Source: Bacillus sp. FJAT-14578 (GTDB lineage: Bacteria; Bacillota; Bacilli; Bacillales; Bacillaceae_H). From it: a DNA stretch of 64,000 nucleotides. Location of the stretch: the NCBI RefSeq assembly GCF_000504165.1, contig NZ_AYSE01000005.1, forward strand, positions 124,001 to 188,000, in the 5' to 3' direction. The translations under genes and the position numbers were made by a program. Positions 59,829 through 64,000 of the stretch are shown here, piece after piece (within the stretch, counting starts at the first letter, position 1; each line of letters begins with the position of its first letter). Below the pieces are notes generated by a model. It searched no databases, was not told where the DNA came from, and was given only the letters and a program-made list of their open reading frames with translations.

Positions 59829-60209
59829 ATGTTTAAAAACTTGCCACAGGGTACAAAAATTAGTATCACGCGATCCATTCAGAAGGCATTTGAACAATAC
59901 ATGAGCGGCATTGAATGGAACGAAGATAAATATAATATTGAAGAGTTTATCCGCACGTGGAGAAATTATATAGAAGATCATGCGTCATGGTTTGAACGGT
60001 TGAGCAGGGAAGAGAAAGCAAATCCTCTATTTCACCAGGAGTTAGCGGATAAGATCAATCAGACGATCGAGAAAATTTTAAGTGAAGAACCAACGAACGA
60101 ACAAATCAATCAATTGAACGCCCTGTTAGAAGAAAAAGGAAAAGAAGACATCACCTATTCGAGCAAAGCGGAAGCGAAATATTGGCTTGAAAAATTGGCA
60201 AACGAGTAA
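59829..60209 (+). CDS. Conserved-looking protein of unknown function, all-helical
   Basis: A 126-aa charged protein without signal peptide or membrane segment, predicted mostly helical (KISITRSIQKAFEQYMSG, EEFIRTWRNYIEDH, QINQLNALLEEKGKED). It is rich in Glu, Lys, Asn and Trp. I do not recognise the family. ATG 59829 has a distant GGGGG (about 12 bases), so initiation may be weak. Its stop codon is followed at once by a terminator, which supports it as a real transcription unit. Confidence 0.65.
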   Translation: MFKNLPQGTKISITRSIQKAFEQYMSGIEWNEDKYNIEEFIRTWRNYIEDHASWFERLSREEKANPLFHQELADKINQTIEKILSEEPTNEQINQLNALLEEKGKEDITYSSKAEAKYWLEKLANE

Positions 60210-60238
60210 AAAAACGCAGGTTCCCCTGTGTTTTTTTA
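60208..60238 (+). terminator. Terminator after the 126-aa gene
   Basis: AAAAAAACGCAGG (60208-60220) pairs with CCTGTGTTTTTTT (60225-60237), one G-U. Confidence 0.9.
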
Positions 60239-60790
60239 TTTGTGTACGCACCGATTTCTCTCATTTGCCGCTTTTGCACTTGAGGTGAGGTTTTTTTCCT
60301 GTTCAAAAGGGGGGCATCTTTCATGCTCTTTAAGAAAGGATCGTTATGTCAGTCATTCCATCAAAATGGTTTCAGAGGATAGAAAATAGGGGAGTAAACA
60401 GAATGTTGGGCTGCCGCCTCAGTCATGCAGTCCTCAATTATAAATTTTTTGTAAATAAATTGTAAATTACGGGATAGAATGAGGCATTGTGAACTGAAAA
60501 AACAACAAAAAAATTTCACTGTAATGAATAAAAATTAATTTAAGTGAATTCATATAAAAAGACACTGATGAGTAAAAATAGAAAAATATATTGATTTTTA
60601 AGCGGAAAATGAATAATTGTTGCTGTTGAAAAATGATGTATTTTGTTTAATTATGTAAAAGCAATAAGGAGTAAATAAAGACGAAATATTATATTCATAA
60701 AAAGGATAATTTTTACAAAGATAGTATTGAAATTTAGGAAAAATGTATTATGATAAAAGAGAAGTAACGAAAAAAGGAGGATTAAAGTTG
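60239..60790. other. AT-rich intergenic region
   Basis: No clear gene in 550 bases. A 20-codon ORF at 60403-60465 has AGGGGAG upstream but no recognisable peptide. TTGAAA (60727-60732), 16 bases and TATGAT (60749-60754) make a likely promoter for the 52-aa gene. Confidence 0.45.
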
Positions 60791-60949
60791 ATGAAATACT
60801 ATTTAAAAAGACCTATTCTTCGAGATGTCGAAGAGCGAGACAAGCGTTATAATTATGATCATCTTATTTTAGGAAAACAAATTCAAATTAGTGTTTTCGA
60901 TCCCCTTCAACAATATCAGACATTTAATAAAAAAATAGAAAGGCCTTGA
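60791..60949 (+). CDS. 52-aa protein of unknown function
   Basis: A basic, soluble 52-aa protein (MKYYLKRPILRDVEERDKRY then LILGKQIQISVFDPLQQY). AAAGGAGG is correctly placed for TTG 60788 or ATG 60791, and a promoter-like pair lies upstream. The family is not recognised. Confidence 0.6.
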   Translation: MKYYLKRPILRDVEERDKRYNYDHLILGKQIQISVFDPLQQYQTFNKKIERP

Positions 60950-61017
60950 GAAAGCAGCCTCTCCCATTCAATGAGATATAACGAGTGTTCTGTTGGATAA
61001 GCTCATGCATTGGATAA

Positions 61018-61461
61018 TCATTTGAAGGCTGAACGTGTTTTGCGCTTTTCGTGTAATTGGTGGGTGAACTTTTGCAGTAACGTATGCCCGCTTAAGCCTT
61101 GTTCAATCAAATTCTTCAAAATCATTTCAGGTGATAGGATTCTTCTTCCTGTCAGCATTCCCTCTAACAGCACGCTGAATTGATGTTCCATTGTCGTGAT
61201 GTTGATGATGTTAGCGTTAAAGTTTGCCGGGTCATTGCTTGTTTTGGAAATGGTTGCGTGCAGCTTCAATGGTTCATTTTGTTTGGAAATCTCTTCGAAA
61301 TAAGGAAGAGATGCATTAGGAAGTAATGCTTCGATTATCCAGCGATTTTCCTCAGTTTCTTTGTTAATGATTAACCCATCTATGAGCTCCAAAGACTGAT
61401 AATCTTCATTCTCAGAGTTCGACAGTTTGATTTCCAGTGCAACAAGTTTGAAGGTTTTCAT
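61018..61461 (-). CDS. ywpF: YwpF-like protein
   Basis: The 147-aa protein begins MKTFKLVALEI and fits the YwpF family, found next to ssbB in bacilli. Function unknown; predicted beta-rich and soluble. The start follows GGGGGATTAG on the minus strand. It is divergent from ssbB. Confidence 0.8.
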   Translation of the reverse strand: MKTFKLVALEIKLSNSENEDYQSLELIDGLIINKETEENRWIIEALLPNASLPYFEEISKQNEPLKLHATISKTSNDPANFNANIINITTMEHQFSVLLEGMLTGRRILSPEMILKNLIEQGLSGHTLLQKFTHQLHEKRKTRSAFK

Positions 61462-61581
61462 CTAATCCCCCCATTTATCTCGAAATTTATCGTTCCTCAT
61501 CTATTATAACACAATGATGGTAAATGATTGAAATTCGCTTCATAAATAAACATTCCCTCACATGTAAGGAGATGACGAGTA

Positions 61582-61917
61582 ATGCTGAATCAAGTGACTT
61601 TAGTCGGCAGATTAACGAAAGATCCAGACTTGCGTTATACAGCAGAAGGTGTTCCTTATTGCTTTATCACTATGGCTGTTTCCCGGGATTTCCGAAGTCA
61701 AAATGGTGAAGTGCAATCGGATTTCATTACGGTGACGTTATGGCGAAAGAATGCGGAAAGTACTGCACAGCGTTGTCAAAAAGGGACAATGGTCGCGGTT
61801 AAAGGAAGAGTTCAGACAAGAAGCTATGAAAAAGAACAAAACCAAAAAATCTATGTCACAGAAGTGGCAGTCGAACAGATTAAATTTTTGAGTCATATGG
61901 TTTCTGTAAATGTATAA
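61582..61917 (+). CDS. ssbB: Single-stranded DNA-binding protein, short paralog
   Basis: A 111-aa SSB with a single OB fold (MLNQVTLVGRLTKDPDLRYT, FITVTLWRKNAE, VAVKGRVQTRSYE) and no acidic C-terminal tail. It therefore matches the B. subtilis SsbB/YwpH type, induced in competence and protecting incoming DNA, rather than essential SsbA. ATG 61582 follows TAAGGAG. No ComK box was recognised. Confidence 0.92.
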   Translation: MLNQVTLVGRLTKDPDLRYTAEGVPYCFITMAVSRDFRSQNGEVQSDFITVTLWRKNAESTAQRCQKGTMVAVKGRVQTRSYEKEQNQKIYVTEVAVEQIKFLSHMVSVNV

Positions 61918-61975
61918 AGGAAACTTCCATCGGTGGGGGTCTTACTGCCCGTTAATGAGGGATAAATAGCTCTGT
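61915..61975 (+). repeat. R2 repeat, near-consensus copy
   Basis: AAAGGAAACTTCCATCGGTG, GGGGTCTTACTGCCCGTTAA and TGAGGGATAAATA form the clearest copy of family R2, immediately after ssbB. Confidence 0.85.
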
Positions 61976-62039
61976 TCTAACGGGGAATAGAATCCTCCCG
62001 AAGCATCGGTTCGGATATCATAAGATACCGTATATGTAT

Positions 62040-62250
62040 CATACTTGAAATGAAGGGAGGTGAACGAAACTAGCGACTTTCTTTGTTTCCCCTGTTGACT
62101 TTTGCACCTTGTAAAAGTCCCTCCATCCTGAAGAGAAGGAAGATTACCTTTTCTTTTGTAAATACTCTTTGAGAAAGAAAATGAATCTCCGAATAATCCC
62201 CCATATCATTGCCTGGTTGGTTTTAAGCCGATCGGGCTATTTTTTATCCT
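62040..62250 (+). ncRNA. Possible small RNA or ssbB 3' transcript with terminator
   Basis: GCCTGGTTGG (62211-62220) can pair base for base with CCGATCGGGC (62228-62237), counting G-U pairs, followed by TATTTTTTAT, a good plus-strand terminator. It lies ~300 bases after ssbB with no gene between. The region also has GACTTTT/AAAAGTC (about 62098-62120) and an AAGGGAGGTG followed only by very short ORFs. This suggests a non-coding transcript or a long ssbB 3' UTR. Confidence 0.35.
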
Positions 62251-62291
62251 AAATGAAATCGGAGGGAGAACGCTGATTTGCTTATTTTGAG

Positions 62292-62333
62292 CATAAAAAA
62301 GGATGCGAGCAAACGAAAGGCTCCGCATCCCTT
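62292..62333 (-). terminator. Terminator of the LysM endopeptidase gene
   Basis: GGATGCGAGC (62301-62310) and GCTCCGCATCC (62320-62330) pair with one bulge; the AAAAAA at 62295-62300 gives a U-run on the minus strand. Confidence 0.75.
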
Positions 62334-62381
62334 GTCCCGTATACACGGGCGGTCCCACTCGATGAGTGAAGACTCGTTTGA

Positions 62382-63452
62382 TTATTCAAATCGTTTAGCG
62401 CCTAAATAACGATCGTTCCAATAGCTGCTGTCCATGCTCGAGATGGTAACACCCGTCGAGCTTCCCGCATGAATGAATTGTCGATTTCCTACGTAGATTC
62501 CCATGTGAGAGGGTCCGGGTGCATAGGTGGTGAAAAAGACAAAATCTCCAACTGCCGGTTCATTGACGGCCTTAGAACGGCTCCAATAGTCAGCTGTACT
62601 CAATCGTTTACTAGGAGTCTGCTTGTTGAGTACATAATAGATAAATCCGCTGCAGTCAAATCCAGATGGCGTAGTACCTCCCCATTTATACGGAGTGCCC
62701 ATGACTGCCTTTGCATCAGATAGAAGCTGAGTGGTATTAAGCGTGGTGTTTTGTGCAGGCGGCTCTGGAATGGCTACCGGTTCTTTTTCTTCTTCATTTA
62801 TAGAAGTGGAAGGGGAACCTTTAAGTTTTAATGTTTGATTGACATAAATCGTATCAGAACGAAGTAAATTCAGATTTTTTAGCTCAGCAACCGTCATATT
62901 GAACTGCCGAGCGATCTTCGAGATTGTGTCTCCCCTCTGCACTGTATATGTATCGCTGTCCATAGAAACGGAAGGAGCAGCAGGTTGTTCTTGAACAGGA
63001 CTTTCCTGTTTGTTATTTTGTTCGCTTGCTGTTCCTGTCAGTTTCAAGGTTTGCCCTGTATAAATTGTATTAGAGCGCAATAAATTCAACGATTTAATCT
63101 CTGTTACCGCCATATTGAACTGCTGGGCTACCTTCCATAATGTATCTCCACTTTGAACGGTATATGTCTGAGCCTGCGGTTTGGCGTCAGGTATCGTCGG
63201 TTTGGAAAGAGACTGAACAGAAGATGTTTCTTTAAAATTCGAAATTTTTAGTTTTTGACCTTTATAGATAGTGTCGCTTGTCAAATTATTTGCTTTCTTG
63301 AGCTCTGCTACAGTGGTTTTATACGTTTTGGAAAGGGACCATAACGAATCTCCGGGTTTTACTTCAATCGAGTCTGCATGGGCAGGAGTTTGGAATAAAG
63401 CAACTCCGCCAATCGCCGCAAAAGTTGATACGGAAAGAATTTTCCTTTTCAT
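62382..63452 (-). CDS. LysM and NlpC/P60 cell-wall endopeptidase (LytE/LytF-like)
   Basis: A secreted D,L-endopeptidase that cuts wall stem peptides, used in growth or daughter-cell separation. The 356-aa protein has a signal peptide (~1-26) and three LysM domains (~28-70, 96-138, 168-210; YTVQSGDTLWKVAQQFN). Ser/Pro/Gln-rich linkers join these, and a C-terminal NlpC/P60 domain has catalytic Cys267 (GFDCSGF), His316 (SHMGIYVG) and His328 (FIHAGS). B. subtilis LytE also has three LysM repeats and CwlS four; the name is not certain. A strong ACAGGAGG precedes the minus-strand ATG. A -10-like TATAAT lies at 63506-63511 on the minus strand. Confidence 0.92.
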   Translation of the reverse strand: MKRKILSVSTFAAIGGVALFQTPAHADSIEVKPGDSLWSLSKTYKTTVAELKKANNLTSDTIYKGQKLKISNFKETSSVQSLSKPTIPDAKPQAQTYTVQSGDTLWKVAQQFNMAVTEIKSLNLLRSNTIYTGQTLKLTGTASEQNNKQESPVQEQPAAPSVSMDSDTYTVQRGDTISKIARQFNMTVAELKNLNLLRSDTIYVNQTLKLKGSPSTSINEEEKEPVAIPEPPAQNTTLNTTQLLSDAKAVMGTPYKWGGTTPSGFDCSGFIYYVLNKQTPSKRLSTADYWSRSKAVNEPAVGDFVFFTTYAPGPSHMGIYVGNRQFIHAGSSTGVTISSMDSSYWNDRYLGAKRFE

Positions 63453-63673
63453 GAGAATCCTCCTGTAAAAGGTTATTGTATGTATATGAAAACTAGTAAT
63501 CTAGCATTATATATAAAGAAAATAATGGCATATACTATATAATATGATAGGGATTGGGAAAAAAGTAAAGGGTAAATAGTATTATATATGAAAAGTCGGG
63601 GTAATTTTTTTCTATTTAGCCTTTCTATTCTTCCAGCTCGAGCAGGCTTATGCGCAAAGAATTCATAGATCCA

Positions 63674-63781
63674 TTATTTTTTTAACTTTTCTTTTAATAA
63701 ACGGTAAAGCTCCTCCCATTTTTCATCTTTTTTGATTGGCTGTTCATTCTTTTTCTCTACTTCTTTATTCTCTTTTCCCAT
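63674..63781 (-). CDS. 35-aa charged small protein
   Basis: A 35-aa ORF (MGKENKEVEKKNEQPIKKDE then KWEELYRLLKEKLKK) with AAAGGAG six bases before its ATG on the minus strand. Lys/Glu make up over half of it, and the end is an amphipathic helix. It lies upstream of the LysM gene in the same direction. No family recognised. Confidence 0.55.
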   Translation of the reverse strand: MGKENKEVEKKNEQPIKKDEKWEELYRLLKEKLKK

Positions 63782-63883
63782 GTTTTTCTCCTTTAATTAT
63801 GTAATATTTGCTAGATTAAATCGTTATACTCTTCCGTATTTGAGTCTTGAGTCTATTCATAAAGGTTTGCTTTTTAATGATAA

Positions 63884-64000
63884 AAGGACTGTCCCATAAA
63901 TCTTCGATAGACCGCAAATATTGGTTTTTAATGAAAGGGCCCCGGCATAAAATCCTTCATTTTACTGCCTTTTCAAGACGGGGCCTTTCATGAGGATGAC
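63884..64000. repeat. R3 repeat, copy D (cut by window edge)
   Basis: GGACTGTCCCATAAATCTTC, then AAAGGGCCCCGGC..AAAATCCTTCATTTT..GACGGGGCCTTT and CATGAGGATGAC match copy B (GGATGTCCCATAAGTCCT, GACCCGTCA, GGAGGATGAC). The right hairpin would continue beyond base 64000. Confidence 0.7.

Noticed and set aside
60403..60465. 20-codon ORF MLGCRLSHAVLNYKFFVNKL with AGGGGAG upstream
   Set aside because: Too short to support; peptide matches nothing known to me, and no processing or pheromone signature or partner genes are present.
62040..62250. c-di-AMP (ydaO) riboswitch for the NlpC/P60 gene
   Set aside because: The region lies at the 3' side of that minus-strand gene, and its terminator points the other way; the consensus blocks are not seen.

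Overview
The window is a stretch of Bacillaceae chromosome (low-to-mid GC Firmicute, endospore former, flagellated). Gene order closely follows the B. subtilis rpoE-pyrG-spo0F ... glyA-upp-atp ... murAA-spoIID-spoIIQ-spoIIID-mbl-flhO-flhP ... ywpF-ssbB backbone. It departs from B. subtilis by having a fused isobutyryl-CoA mutase (IcmF), a complete 11-gene nuoABCDHIJKLMN (complex I) operon, a chemoreceptor between ywlE and rpiB, a Vpr-like subtilisin next to the atp operon, and atpZ. This points to a Bacillus sensu lato lineage outside the B. subtilis group; I cannot name the species.

Layout: 1-2.2 kb is the 3' part of icmF. 2.7-14.1 kb is rpoE, pyrG (with a reiterative-transcription attenuator), a DUF2529 gene on the minus strand, spo0F, fbaA, a transaldolase/FSA gene, murA2, glpX, rho, rpmE (with a structured leader) and tdk. 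14.4-27.6 kb is a lipoprotein gene, prfA-prmC, spoIIR, a GNAT gene, ywlC (inside a striking DnaA-box cluster), mntP, ywlE, an MCP gene, rpiB, ywlG, glyA, upp and mnaA. 27.7-29.9 kb is a secreted serine protease. 30.2-37.6 kb is atpZ-atpI-atpBEFHAGDC. 37.9 kb holds a 45-aa membrane protein with a sigma-B-type promoter. 38.3-48.8 kb is nuoABCDHIJKLMN. 49.1-58.4 kb is ywzB, ywmB, murAA, spoIID, spoIIQ, a usd-like leader ORF, spoIIID, mbl, flhO, flhP and fabZ. 58.9-63.8 kb is a looser region of small or unrecognised genes (zinc-ribbon protein, acidic lipoprotein, 126-aa protein, 52-aa protein), then ywpF (minus), ssbB, a LysM/NlpC-P60 endopeptidase (minus) and a 35-aa ORF (minus).

The genes cover respiration and ATP synthesis (complex I feeding the proton gradient used by F1Fo), nucleotide and one-carbon metabolism (pyrG, tdk, upp, glyA), wall synthesis and remodelling (two MurA paralogs, Mbl, mnaA, LysM endopeptidase), translation termination (prfA/prmC), and successive stages of sporulation (Spo0F phosphorelay, SpoIIR, SpoIID, SpoIIQ, SpoIIID).

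Intergenic DNA is the unusual part. At least four dispersed repeat families (called R1-R4 below) sit between genes, including copies inside the atp operon (atpA/atpG) and the nuo operon (nuoK/nuoL), and there are many long perfect hairpins. No convincingly new multi-gene system was found. The best leads are the DnaA-box cluster over ywlC, the repeat families, the repeat-extended NuoC, the cis-regulatory RNA leaders (pyrG, rpmE, spoIIID) and the small orphan genes near 59-61 kb.
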